From positions 1 to 43,130 of the forward strand of contig WHTS01000046.1 in the NCBI GenBank assembly GCA_009377585.1: a DNA stretch of 43,130 nt, given 5' to 3'. Made by a program: the position numbers and the translations under genes. The stretch comes from Betaproteobacteria bacterium (GTDB taxonomy: Bacteria > Pseudomonadota > Gammaproteobacteria > Burkholderiales > WYBJ01). Numbering within the stretch: the first letter of the stretch is position 1; each line of letters starts with the position of its first letter. This document shows, one piece after another, positions 32,200-40,090 of this stretch. The notes under the pieces are model-generated. The model did no database searches and was not told the DNA's origin. It was given only the letters and a program-made list of their open reading frames with translations.

Positions 32200-33958
32200 G
32201 CCGGAATGCGCGCGCGGCAGGCGCGGGCGCCGCCGGCACGGACGTGCGTATCTCGCGACCTTCCACGCGGTAGAGACGGTCGGCGATCTGCATCAGACGC
32301 TCCTGGTGCGCGACCGCGAGCATCGTCAGCTTGCCCTTGAGGTGGCATAGCGTCTCGAGCACGATTGCCTGCGCTTCGGGATCCAGGTTGCTGGTGGCTT
32401 CGTCGAGGATCAGCAGACGCGGCTTGTGGATGAGCGCCCGGGCGATCGCCAGGCGTTGGCGCTGTCCGCCGGAAAGGCGCGAGCCGCCTTCGCCGATGCA
32501 CGTGTGCACGCCTTCCGCCATCGCCTCGACGAACTCGAGCGCATCGGCTGCGCGCAGCGCCGCTGTCAGCTCCTCTTCCGGGACCGGTTCGCCGAGCGTG
32601 ACGTTGTACGCCACCGATTCGTTCAACATCACCGATTCCTGCGGCACGTACCCGATCTGGCAGCGCCAGGCGCGAAGATCCATCTCGGTCAGAGGCACAT
32701 CGTCCACCAGGATGCGGCCGCGGTCGGGCTGCAGCAGCCCGGTCACGAGGTCGAGCACCGTGGTCTTGCCGGCGCCCGAGGGGCCCGCCAGAACCGTCAG
32801 CTCGCGCGCGGGCAACACGAACGACTGGTCCTGCAAGATGGTGACACCGTCATAACTGAAGCTCACCCGCTCGAAGCGGATTTCGCGCTCGAGCTCGACG
32901 CGTTGCGAGCCGCCGGCGCTCTCGCGCTGCGCGCGCGCCGCATCGATCGCCGCGGCAATCGACCAGTAAGCGCTCTCGCGCATCGCGACCTGCTGAAAGG
33001 CGCGTTGGCTCTTGGACAGGTAGTTCACGACCCGCGCGAGCAGGAACAGCATCACCAGCAGGCTCGCCATCGGCATTTCGAGCACGACCAGCCCGAGGTA
33101 GAACCCGATGCAAACCATGATCGCGAGCAGCGGCTCCTGCAGGGCTGACAGCGCCTCCTTGGCGACCACCTGCCGGCGCAGCGCGCGCCGCAACTGGCGC
33201 GTGAGATCGGAGAGCAACGCCTCGACGTGGCTTTCGCGCGCCATCGCCTTGAGTGGCTTGGCGGCTGCGAGGCGGCTGCCGACCGCGCCGAGCAGAGACT
33301 TGAACAGCTCGGTCTGGTGCCGGCTTGCACGCCGCGACTTGCGGATCAGCCGGCTGAGCGCAAGCAGCAGCACGGCGCCGGCAACGAACGAGGCGATACC
33401 CGCCGGCAAGGAGATCGACAGCGCGATGGCGAGATAGATGAGCGCGTTGAGCGCGAGCGCCAGCACCTGCGCGGTGTGCTGGAAGGCTTCTGCGGCGCGC
33501 TGGGCCTCGGAGCCGATCGATGCGGACAGGCGCCCGACCGACTGCTGCACGTAGTAGCGCCAGTTGGCGTTGATCACGGCGCGGATCAGCGCCAGGCGCA
33601 GATCCGAGGCGATGCGTGCCACCGTGTATCCAACCTGTCGGTTGGCGACCAGCGTGAGCGCCGCCTTGCACGCGATCAGCAGTACAGCGAGCCCGAGCAG
33701 GTTCAGCGGCGTCGCCTGCACGTGCAGGAGCTCGGTTACGCCGAGCGCGATGCGCTGCGGCAGGCTGGGATCGGCTTGCACGTCTCCGGCTGCGAGCGAG
33801 AGCATGGACAGCAGCATCGACAGGCCGAGGCCGTCGAGCAGGCCGGCGAGGAATACCGCGCCCAGCCCGGCGGCGCTGCGGCCGGGATACAGGCGCAGCA
33901 CGGCGCCGATCATCGCGATGGTGCCACGGCTGCGGGCTGCGGCGGGAAAAGCGCTCAT
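32192..33958 (-). CDS. MsbA-like ABC exporter (fused membrane and ATPase domains)
   Basis: A 588-aa half-size exporter. The membrane domain (about residues 1-350) has six hydrophobic helices. The ATPase has Walker A GPSGAGKTT (Lys at about 398), Q-loop, signature LSGGQRQR, Walker B LLILDEA and the H-loop AVAH. MsbA-type proteins flip lipid or lipid-linked oligosaccharide across the inner membrane. The ATG overlaps the lipid-kinase stop by 4 nt, so a role in flipping the lipid of this locus is likely. Confidence 0.92.
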   Translation of the reverse strand: MSAFPAAARSRGTIAMIGAVLRLYPGRSAAGLGAVFLAGLLDGLGLSMLLSMLSLAAGDVQADPSLPQRIALGVTELLHVQATPLNLLGLAVLLIACKAALTLVANRQVGYTVARIASDLRLALIRAVINANWRYYVQQSVGRLSASIGSEAQRAAEAFQHTAQVLALALNALIYLAIALSISLPAGIASFVAGAVLLLALSRLIRKSRRASRHQTELFKSLLGAVGSRLAAAKPLKAMARESHVEALLSDLTRQLRRALRRQVVAKEALSALQEPLLAIMVCIGFYLGLVVLEMPMASLLVMLFLLARVVNYLSKSQRAFQQVAMRESAYWSIAAAIDAARAQRESAGGSQRVELEREIRFERVSFSYDGVTILQDQSFVLPARELTVLAGPSGAGKTTVLDLVTGLLQPDRGRILVDDVPLTEMDLRAWRCQIGYVPQESVMLNESVAYNVTLGEPVPEEELTAALRAADALEFVEAMAEGVHTCIGEGGSRLSGGQRQRLAIARALIHKPRLLILDEATSNLDPEAQAIVLETLCHLKGKLTMLAVAHQERLMQIADRLYRVEGREIRTSVPAAPAPAARAFRHG

Positions 33959-34959
33959 AGCGTCAGAAAGGTCAGGCGCGATCCCGCGCGGATCGTGACC
34001 GGCCGGGCAGGATCGATGTCGAACTCTTCGCCGTCCAGAGTGTAGCTCGACAGCCGCAGCACGCGCAGCGCATCGCAGCGCCCGCTCAGGTAGCCGTGCC
34101 TCACGTCCATGTCTCGCGTGAATCGGCCCGTGACTATCAAGGGCAGCCGGGCCCAGAAGCCCATGCCGCGAGCGCCGACTGCAGTGAAGCGCAGGGCGCC
34201 TAGCCCTTCCTCCGCATACGGGTTGAAAAGTCCTTGGCGCTTTTGGAGCGTGGTGACAATCAGCAAGCGCGCGGGCTTCGCCAGCACTTTGCGGCCGGGC
34301 ACCTCAATGCGCAGATCGTCGAGCGGCGGCTTGTATTGGCCGAGCATGGCAGGCAGCACCAGCTTCAGCAGACTCCAGAGGGTGGCCGCACTTCCTGCGC
34401 GCAGCGTCCCGCTGCCCTTCTCACGGTCGCTGTGACAGGTGCGGATCGCATAGTCGACGAGCCCCGCTGCCAGGAAAAAGCCATGCCTTGCGGGTGCCGG
34501 CGGCTGCTCGATCCGCAGCACATGCCGAACCTCGACGCCGAGCGCGGCGCCGTCGCGCCAACGCTGCAACGCCGTTTCGAGTTTCGACAGCACGTCACCG
34601 CGTCCTCCGAGGTCACCCGCCGTGACGTTGCTTCGCCCGCCACCAAGGACGAGCAACTGCGGCTGCGGGACGTCGGCCGGCAGAGAAACAAGCCGATCCA
34701 CCACAGCCTGCACGGTTCCGTCGCCCGAGAGGATAAAGATCTTCTGCTGCCTCCTGTCGAGAAGAAGGTCCATCGCGGCGGCGATTTCTGCGGAATCCGT
34801 GGCGCGGATGACTTCAATGCCCTGTGCGCCGGCAAGTTGCGCGGCTCGCTCCGCCATGCCGCCGCGCGAGGCGCTGAAACTTCGCGGGTTGACGAGGAGG
34901 CAGGGCGCACGCTGCGCGAGAGCCGGTGCTGCCCGCGCCGCCGCTGCTCCCGAGCTCAC
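33955..34959 (-). CDS. Diacylglycerol kinase-like lipid kinase, candidate ceramide kinase
   Basis: A 334-aa soluble protein of the DAG kinase catalytic fold. Motifs are LLVNPRSFSASRGG, the nucleotide loop LSGDGTVQAVVDRL and GGGRSNVTAGD. GTG at 34959 was chosen because it overlaps the desaturase stop as GTGA, in keeping with the operon. Bacterial ceramide kinase of Caulobacter (CpgB) belongs to this fold, so phosphorylation of ceramide is the favoured role here. A plain diacylglycerol kinase is the alternative. Confidence 0.78.
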   Translation of the reverse strand: MSSGAAAARAAPALAQRAPCLLVNPRSFSASRGGMAERAAQLAGAQGIEVIRATDSAEIAAAMDLLLDRRQQKIFILSGDGTVQAVVDRLVSLPADVPQPQLLVLGGGRSNVTAGDLGGRGDVLSKLETALQRWRDGAALGVEVRHVLRIEQPPAPARHGFFLAAGLVDYAIRTCHSDREKGSGTLRAGSAATLWSLLKLVLPAMLGQYKPPLDDLRIEVPGRKVLAKPARLLIVTTLQKRQGLFNPYAEEGLGALRFTAVGARGMGFWARLPLIVTGRFTRDMDVRHGYLSGRCDALRVLRLSSYTLDGEEFDIDPARPVTIRAGSRLTFLTL

Positions 34960-36158
34960 GGCGTTCGAGGCAGATCGGGCTTGTCCGTCCACCTGCGCAT
35001 TGCGGATCGCTCCACCGATGTAGCCTTTGCGCCCCGCCACAGCTCGGCAAGCGCCGCGAAGAAACTGCGCCGTGCGGTGGCGTGGTACGGCGCTTCGCGC
35101 GGCAGCAACGCGCTCAGGCGCCGATGCGCCTTGCCGAGATTGTGATAGGGCAGGGAGGGAAACAGGTGATGCAGCGCGTGGTAGCGCAGGCCAACCGGAA
35201 ACAGCAGCACCGTGAGCCAGCTCTGGCCGGTGATGTTGATGGAATCTTCCATCTGCTCGAGATGGCTCATGCGCTCGCCGCGGTTGCCGTAGCGGTGAGC
35301 GGCGAGGTTGCGCACCCAATTGAACCCCAGGGCGCCGGCGACCAGCAGGTAACCCATGAAGAGGTGTCCCGCGTCGATCGTGCCGGCCACGAGCAGGCCG
35401 GCGATGCACAACAGATACACGAAGGAAATCGCTTCGACGATGACGAGGTGGCTCTCGTCGCGGCGCGGAAAGCGTTTCGCATAATAGGGGTTCGATACCG
35501 CCGCGGAGGCGCGCGTAAGGACCCATTCGCGCAGGCCACGATTGAGCCAGGACAGTGGCCCCAGCACGCCGAGGCGCACGAACATGAAAAGCGGCAGCAG
35601 CGGCGCCTGCGCCAGGTACTTGACCGTTTCGCGCAACGGCGAGGCCGCGAGCGGCAGGTATTCGCCGTCGCGAGGCGTGCCGAAGTGTCGGGCGTTGTGG
35701 TGGTCGGCGTGGTTGCGATAAAAGATCCACGGCATGAGGAACGGGATGCCGATGAACAGGTTCCACGCCCGTGCGAACCATCGCATCTGATCGCGCCGCG
35801 TATGCACCAGTTCGTGAATGAAGGTCCCGCTACGGAAGAGCAGGACGATGCTCGCCAGGTATGCGGCGATCTGCAGCAGGCTCCACTTCGGTGCCAGGAA
35901 ATACGCCGCCGCGAGGCTCCAGGCCGCAGCCGTCGCAAGCGTGAAGTCGATCCAGTAGACGGGCGCGGAACGTGTATGCAGGTCGTTCACCGCCGTGCGT
36001 GCCTGCTCGAACCAGGCGGGCGATTGTTTGGAACTGCTCCCGGAGTTGTCCTCGCCGACGAGGCTCACATCGGCGGCGACGCCGCTGGGCGCGACGCGGG
36101 CGGTTCGATCGCCGGAGGCCTCCGCGGCATAGGGTCTTTCTCTGAGAGCCTGCGGCAT
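34956..36158 (-). CDS. Membrane fatty acid/sphingolipid desaturase
   Basis: A 400-aa integral membrane di-iron enzyme. The three histidine boxes are H115ELVH119, H150ADHH154 and H327ALHH331. A NLAAHRYGNRG segment precedes the last box. It would introduce a double bond or hydroxyl in a fatty or sphingoid chain. First gene of the six-gene minus-strand operon. The ATG at 36158 has no ribosome site and a candidate promoter ends close to it, so the message may be leaderless or the true start may be further in. Confidence 0.85.
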   Translation of the reverse strand: MPQALRERPYAAEASGDRTARVAPSGVAADVSLVGEDNSGSSSKQSPAWFEQARTAVNDLHTRSAPVYWIDFTLATAAAWSLAAAYFLAPKWSLLQIAAYLASIVLLFRSGTFIHELVHTRRDQMRWFARAWNLFIGIPFLMPWIFYRNHADHHNARHFGTPRDGEYLPLAASPLRETVKYLAQAPLLPLFMFVRLGVLGPLSWLNRGLREWVLTRASAAVSNPYYAKRFPRRDESHLVIVEAISFVYLLCIAGLLVAGTIDAGHLFMGYLLVAGALGFNWVRNLAAHRYGNRGERMSHLEQMEDSINITGQSWLTVLLFPVGLRYHALHHLFPSLPYHNLGKAHRRLSALLPREAPYHATARRSFFAALAELWRGAKATSVERSAMRRWTDKPDLPRTP

Positions 36159-36167
36159 AGCGTTGCG

Positions 36168-36196
36168 AGAATACCGTCAGGATTGCTCCGGAACAA
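36168..36196 (-). promoter_or_regulatory. Candidate promoter of the desaturase operon
   Basis: On the minus strand, TTGTTC (36196-36191), a 17-base spacer and TATTCT (36173-36168). The predicted start of transcription is only a few bases from the ATG at 36158, which would give a nearly leaderless message. Confidence 0.35.
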
Positions 36197-36239
36197 GCGC
36201 GCCTGCCGGTTTTCTGCTGCGGCAGCGCGACAGTATGGT

Positions 36240-36245
36240 TACAAT
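36240..36245 (+). promoter_or_regulatory. Candidate -10 element of the ligase-ACP-SPT operon
   Basis: TACAAT matches the sigma-70 -10 consensus at 5 of 6 positions in otherwise GC-rich DNA. No clear -35 element was found at the right distance; a short CTGC...GCAG inverted repeat lies there instead. Confidence 0.35.
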
Positions 36246-36287
36246 CTCGCGTCGAATTCGGCGGAATCACGAGTCCGCGAGGCGCGG

Positions 36288-36294
36288 GGAGGTG
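36288..36294 (+). promoter_or_regulatory. Ribosome binding site GGAGGTG
   Basis: Lies 5 nt before TTG 36300 and on top of the in-frame GTG 36294, which favours the TTG as start of the acyl-AMP ligase. Confidence 0.5.
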
Positions 36295-36299
36295 TGTCG

Positions 36300-38231
36300 T
36301 TGCGGGAAGACAAGGGCAATAAGGACAAGGACGAAGCCACTGCGACGCGTAGCGGGATAGCGCTGCGTCGAGCAAACTTTCGCACGTTGACCGAGGCGCT
36401 CGATTACGCTGCCGAGGGCCGCACCGGCTTCAACTTCTATAACGGCAAAGGCGAGCTCGCTTGCGTTCTGCCCTATAGCGAGCTGCGCGAAAAGGCGCTT
36501 CGACTGGCATGCCGCCTGCAGACATTTGCACGCGGCAGCCGCGTCGCGCTGGTGGCGCATACTCATCCCGACTTCGCGGTGATGTTTTTCGCCTGCCAGT
36601 ACGCGGCGCTCGTACCGGTGCCGCTGGCGGCGGCGATCCATCTGGGCGGCCGAAGCGCCTATATCCGGCATCTTAGTGACCTCGTGCGCGATTGCGGCGC
36701 GGTCGCCGCTTTCGCACCGGCCGATTTCATCGGCATGTTGCACGAGGCAGCGGCCGACCTTCCGGTGCAGCGCGTCGGCACCCTGCAGGACTTCATGGCG
36801 CTGCCGGCGCTCGACGAGCTGCCCGCGCCGCCTGCGACTCACGAGCTTGCCTACCTGCAATACACCTCGGGCAGCACCCGTTTTCCGCGCGGTACGATGA
36901 TCACGCAAGCGGCGGCGATGGCGAACCTGGAAGGCATTTTCACCCACGGCTTCGAGATCGCTGCGGATGACCGCTTCTGCTCCTGGCTGCCTTTCTACCA
37001 CGACATGGGGCTGGTCGGGATCGTGCTCGGGTGCGTTGCCACGCAGCGCTCGGTCGACTACCTCGCGACGCGCGATTTCGCCATGCGACCGCGCCTGTGG
37101 CTGAAGCTCATCTCCCAGAACCGCGGCACCATTTCGTTCAGTCCCCCCTTCGGCTATGCGCTGGCCGCGCGCCGCGTAAGGGCCAAAGACGCCGACGGGC
37201 TCGATCTGTCGTGCTGGCGCATCGCCGGCGTGGGCGCCGAAATGATCCACCCGGAGTGGCTGACGAACTTCGCACACGCCCTGGCGCCCGCCCGCTTCGA
37301 TCCGTGGGCATTCCTGCCCTGCTACGGCATGGCCGAATGCTCGCTGGCGGTGAGCTTCGCGCCCGTTGGCGGCGGATTCGGCATCGATTTCGTCGAGGCC
37401 GAGCGCCTGGCGCGGCACAACGAGGCCGTAGCCGCGCCGAGCGCCGACCCCGAGCGCTTGCGCTCGGATTTCGTCGACCCCGAGCCCACGCGCTCGGGCT
37501 TTGTCCACCCCGGTCGCAAGCGCTCGGGCTTCGTGAATTGCGGCAAAGCGCTGCCTGGCTACGAAGTCGAGATTCGCGACGAAGCGGGTCGCACGCTCCC
37601 CGATCGGCACTGCGGCCGCATCTACCTGCGCGGGCTGAGCATCATGTCGGGCTATTTCGGCAACATCGAGGCGAGCCGCGAAGTGTTGTCGGAGGATGGA
37701 TGGCTCAACACCGGCGACCTGGGCTATCGCGTCGACGGGTCGCTCTTTCTCACCGGTCGGGCGAAGGATTTGCTCATCATCAACGGGCGCAACATCTGGC
37801 CGCAGGACATCGAGCATCTCGCCGAACAGCAGCCGGAGTTGCGCGCAACCGATACCTCGGCGTTCTCGATTCCCGGCGGCAACGGCGGGGAAGCGGCGGT
37901 GCTGGTGGTCCAGTGCCGCGAAATGGACCCGGCTTCGGCCGCGTCGCTCGCGGAGCGTTTGCGGCAGGCAGTCTACGCCGAGCTCGGCATCGAGTGTCTG
38001 GTCGACATCGTTCCGCCGCGCACGCTGCCGCGTACCTCGTCGGGCAAGCTCTCACGCAGCTCCACTCGCAAGCAATTTCTCGAACGGCACGGTGTCGAAC
38101 GCGCATGCGACCTGCCGTGGGTTCGAAGCGGCTTCGTCGTCCATCGCGGCACGGCCATGCCCGCGGCATCCCTGGCGGCGGTTCGTGGTGCCCTGCAGAC
38201 AGGGGGAAACATCGGCATCAACGCGGCATGA
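36300..38231 (+). CDS. Fatty acyl-AMP ligase (FAAL-type) / acyl-ACP synthetase
   Basis: A 643-aa adenylating enzyme. Core motifs: YTSGSTRFPRG (from residue 188), CYGMAECSLA, NTGDLGY, GRAKDLLIINGRNIWPQDIE (from about 486) and the C-terminal Lys region SSGKLSRSSTRKQF. The IWPQDIE variant is typical of fatty acyl-AMP ligases that hand the acyl group to an ACP. Directly upstream of an ACP gene and serine palmitoyltransferase, it should load the dedicated ACP with fatty acid. Residues 383-412 contain a threefold 10-residue repeat not normal for the family. Start chosen at TTG 36300 from the ribosome site. The frame is open for 1.3 kb upstream but is antisense to the desaturase. Confidence 0.88.
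   Translation: MREDKGNKDKDEATATRSGIALRRANFRTLTEALDYAAEGRTGFNFYNGKGELACVLPYSELREKALRLACRLQTFARGSRVALVAHTHPDFAVMFFACQYAALVPVPLAAAIHLGGRSAYIRHLSDLVRDCGAVAAFAPADFIGMLHEAAADLPVQRVGTLQDFMALPALDELPAPPATHELAYLQYTSGSTRFPRGTMITQAAAMANLEGIFTHGFEIAADDRFCSWLPFYHDMGLVGIVLGCVATQRSVDYLATRDFAMRPRLWLKLISQNRGTISFSPPFGYALAARRVRAKDADGLDLSCWRIAGVGAEMIHPEWLTNFAHALAPARFDPWAFLPCYGMAECSLAVSFAPVGGGFGIDFVEAERLARHNEAVAAPSADPERLRSDFVDPEPTRSGFVHPGRKRSGFVNCGKALPGYEVEIRDEAGRTLPDRHCGRIYLRGLSIMSGYFGNIEASREVLSEDGWLNTGDLGYRVDGSLFLTGRAKDLLIINGRNIWPQDIEHLAEQQPELRATDTSAFSIPGGNGGEAAVLVVQCREMDPASAASLAERLRQAVYAELGIECLVDIVPPRTLPRTSSGKLSRSSTRKQFLERHGVERACDLPWVRSGFVVHRGTAMPAASLAAVRGALQTGGNIGINAA
37446..37535 (+). repeat. In-frame 30-bp tandem repeat (3 units) in the ligase gene
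   Basis: Three 30-base units at 37446, 37476 and 37506, encoding DPERLRSDFV, DPEPTRSGFV and HPGRKRSGFV. It lies in the linker before NCGKALPGYEVEI. Confidence 0.85.
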
Positions 38232-38340
38232 GGGACCAACGGGCATGAGGAAAGCGGGCATGAGGAACCAGCGGGCATGAAGGACCAGCGGGCATGAAGG
38301 ACCAGCGGGCACGAGGGACCAGCGCGGCATGAGGGACAAG
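38223..38340 (+). repeat. Tandem repeat of about 17 bp carrying chained stop/start codons
   Basis: Seven imperfect units of about 15-18 bases with core GGGCATGAAGGACCAGC fill the gap between the ligase stop and the ACP start. The first unit (38223) and last unit (38324) share GCGGCATGAGGGAC, which holds the ligase TGA and the ACP ATG respectively. Four mini-reading frames run through it: 38228-38248, 38245-38280, 38277-38297 and 38294-38332. Each stop overlaps the next ATG (ATGA), the last one overlapping the ACP ATG at 38329. Most likely expansion of an original ATGA junction. Confidence 0.88.
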
Positions 38341-38556
38341 GCTGCGGTCGAGGAGGTCGTTCGCGACGCGCTCGATGCCGTGCGCCCCGGCGAGGCCGAT
38401 ATCGGCCCCGGCGGCGAGCTCGGGCTGGATTCGACCCAGGCCATGGAGCTCATCATGCAGATCGAGGAGCGCCTCGACATCTCCATCCCGGTCGACACGC
38501 TGGCCGACTCGCGCACGTTCGATCAGCTCTGCGCCGGCATCATGCGGCTCGATTGA
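38329..38556 (+). CDS. Acyl carrier protein
   Basis: A 75-aa ACP with the phosphopantetheine attachment Ser35 in LGLDSTQAMEL and an acidic helix after it (IEERLDISIP). It would carry the fatty acyl group from the ligase to serine palmitoyltransferase, as the dedicated ACP does in the Caulobacter spt locus. The ATG overlaps the stop of the last mini-frame in the upstream repeat. The stop is immediately followed by the GTG of the next gene with no spacer. Confidence 0.92.
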   Translation: MRDKAAVEEVVRDALDAVRPGEADIGPGGELGLDSTQAMELIMQIEERLDISIPVDTLADSRTFDQLCAGIMRLD

Positions 38557-39756
38557 GTGAGCCTGCTCGACAAGCTCGAAGCGTTACGATCGCTGCAGTT
38601 GGAGCTGGTGCAAACGGCCGGCGTGCCGGCTGTCGCGACGCCGATGGACGAGGTCCATTCGGCGCGGGAAGCGACCGTCCAGGGACGCCGGCTACTGCTC
38701 GCTGGCAGCAACAACTACCTCGGTCTCACATTCGACGCGGCTTGCCGCGCTGCCGCCATCGCCGCGATCGAGGCCTACGGCACCGGCAGCACCGGCTCGC
38801 GCATGGCGAGCGGCAACTACCAGCCCCACCGCGGTCTGGAACGTGCCCTCGCCGATGCATTCGGCTGGCCGGCCGGGATCGTGTTCTCGACCGGATACCA
38901 GGCGAACCTCGGCACGCTCTCCGCCCTGGCCGGCGCCGGCGATTACCTGCTGGTCGACAGCGACAGCCACGCGAGCATCCACGACGGCTGCCGCCTGAGC
39001 CCGGCCACCACCATCCGCTTCCGGCACAACGACCCCGACAATCTCGACCGGCGCCTCGCGCGTTTGGGCCATGAGGCCCGGCGTGCGCTCATCGTGGTCG
39101 AGGCGCTCTATAGCACGCTGGGCGATCGGGCGCCGCTGCGCGAGATCGCGCAGATCAAGGCGCGCCACGGCGCCTGGCTGATCGTGGACGAGGCGCACTC
39201 GTTCGGGCTGTTCGGTGCGCGCGGGCTGGGGCTGTGCGAGGAGCTCGGCCTGCTCGATTGCGTCGACTTCGTCGTCGGCACGTTCTCGAAGAGCCTGGGC
39301 GGCGTAGGCGGATTCTGCGTCAGCCGGCACGCGCAATTCGAATTGCTGCGTATGACGAGCCGGCCCTACATCTTCACCGCTTCGCCCGCGCCCGCCGTGA
39401 TCGGTGCCACGCGCGAGGCGCTGCGGCGCGTGCTCGCCGGCGCCGATTTGCGCACGCGCCTGTGGCGGCACGCGCATCGTCTCCACACCCAGCTCGAGCG
39501 GCTCGGTTACTGCCTCGGATCCAACGTGGCGGGCCCCATCGCCGCCCTGATCTACCCCGAGCGCGAGACCGCCATCGCCCACTGGCGGGCATTGCTCGAC
39601 GCCGGAATCTACACCAACCTGATGGTGCCTCCGGCAACGCCCAGCGGCTTGAGCGTCGTGCGCATCAGCCTCTCCGCCGCGCACACCGACGAGGACATCG
39701 GGCGCATTCTGCAGAGCCTGGAAGCGCTCGCTCCCGCACGCGCCACCATCTATTGA
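38557..39756 (+). CDS. spt: Serine palmitoyltransferase (alpha-oxoamine synthase family)
   Basis: A 399-aa PLP enzyme starting at GTG 38557. The PLP Schiff-base lysine is K245 in GTFSKSLGGVGGF. The GGVGGF after the Lys and PYIFTASPAPAV are the forms seen in serine palmitoyltransferase rather than KBL or BioF. Other conserved parts are NYLGLTF, TGSTGSRMASGNY and DEAHSFGLFG. It condenses an acyl group with serine to give 3-ketosphinganine, the entry step of sphingolipid synthesis. Third gene of the ligase-ACP-SPT operon. An 8-amino-7-oxononanoate synthase is the main alternative, but biotin genes are absent. Confidence 0.87.
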   Translation: MSLLDKLEALRSLQLELVQTAGVPAVATPMDEVHSAREATVQGRRLLLAGSNNYLGLTFDAACRAAAIAAIEAYGTGSTGSRMASGNYQPHRGLERALADAFGWPAGIVFSTGYQANLGTLSALAGAGDYLLVDSDSHASIHDGCRLSPATTIRFRHNDPDNLDRRLARLGHEARRALIVVEALYSTLGDRAPLREIAQIKARHGAWLIVDEAHSFGLFGARGLGLCEELGLLDCVDFVVGTFSKSLGGVGGFCVSRHAQFELLRMTSRPYIFTASPAPAVIGATREALRRVLAGADLRTRLWRHAHRLHTQLERLGYCLGSNVAGPIAALIYPERETAIAHWRALLDAGIYTNLMVPPATPSGLSVVRISLSAAHTDEDIGRILQSLEALAPARATIY

Positions 39757-39795
39757 TCGTTCCGTATTGGACGACAGTCCAGTACGGACGCGACG

Positions 39796-39834
39796 CTCCC
39801 CTCTCCCCCCGGGGAGAGGGGTTGGGGGTGAGGG
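39796..39834. repeat. C/G-rich hairpin repeat, copy A
   Basis: Core CCCCTCTCCCC facing GGGGAGAGGGG, followed by TTGGGGGTGAGGG. Inverted partner at 40499-40536. This repeat family is widespread in proteobacteria. Confidence 0.82.
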
Positions 39835-40076
39835 ACGAGCGTGACATGAAATAGGGAACGCTCGATAGCGCAATTGCGAGCAGGAACTTTCTCGCGCCGA
39901 GCGTATCCGACCGGCTGGATGATCCTGATCCAGCAGGCCCCGCATCGCAGGTCGCGGGTTATCGAGCGCGCCAAGCTTTACAAGCGGACGATTGGCCGCG
40001 GCGTGTGCAACGCCCGCACGGCTGCGCGTTTCGCTGTCCGCTGGCCGCCGCAACAGGCGTCGAGCGGTCGCGATCC

Positions 40077-40082
40077 AGGAGG
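40077..40082 (+). promoter_or_regulatory. Ribosome binding site AGGAGG
   Basis: Perfect Shine-Dalgarno 8 nt before TTG 40091; it decides the start of the SufU-like gene over upstream in-frame ATG codons. Confidence 0.75.
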
Positions 40083-40090
40083 ACGCATTC

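Larger units (their letters stand above)
39757..40090. other. Intergenic region with hairpins and no gene
   Basis: Between spt and the SufU-like gene. It holds an 11-bp stem-loop at 39762-39772/39777-39787 (one G-U pair, loop GACA, no T run), the hairpin repeat copy at 39796-39834, and then about 240 nt in which no coding frame has family features. Confidence 0.6.

Noticed and set aside
34926-38231. A continuous 1101-codon plus-strand frame
   Set aside because: Only the part from about 36300 has ligase family sequence and a ribosome site; the upstream part is antisense to the desaturase gene.
38223-38340. Possible CRISPR array
   Set aside because: Units are adjacent, about 17 bp, with no spacers of constant length and no cas genes.
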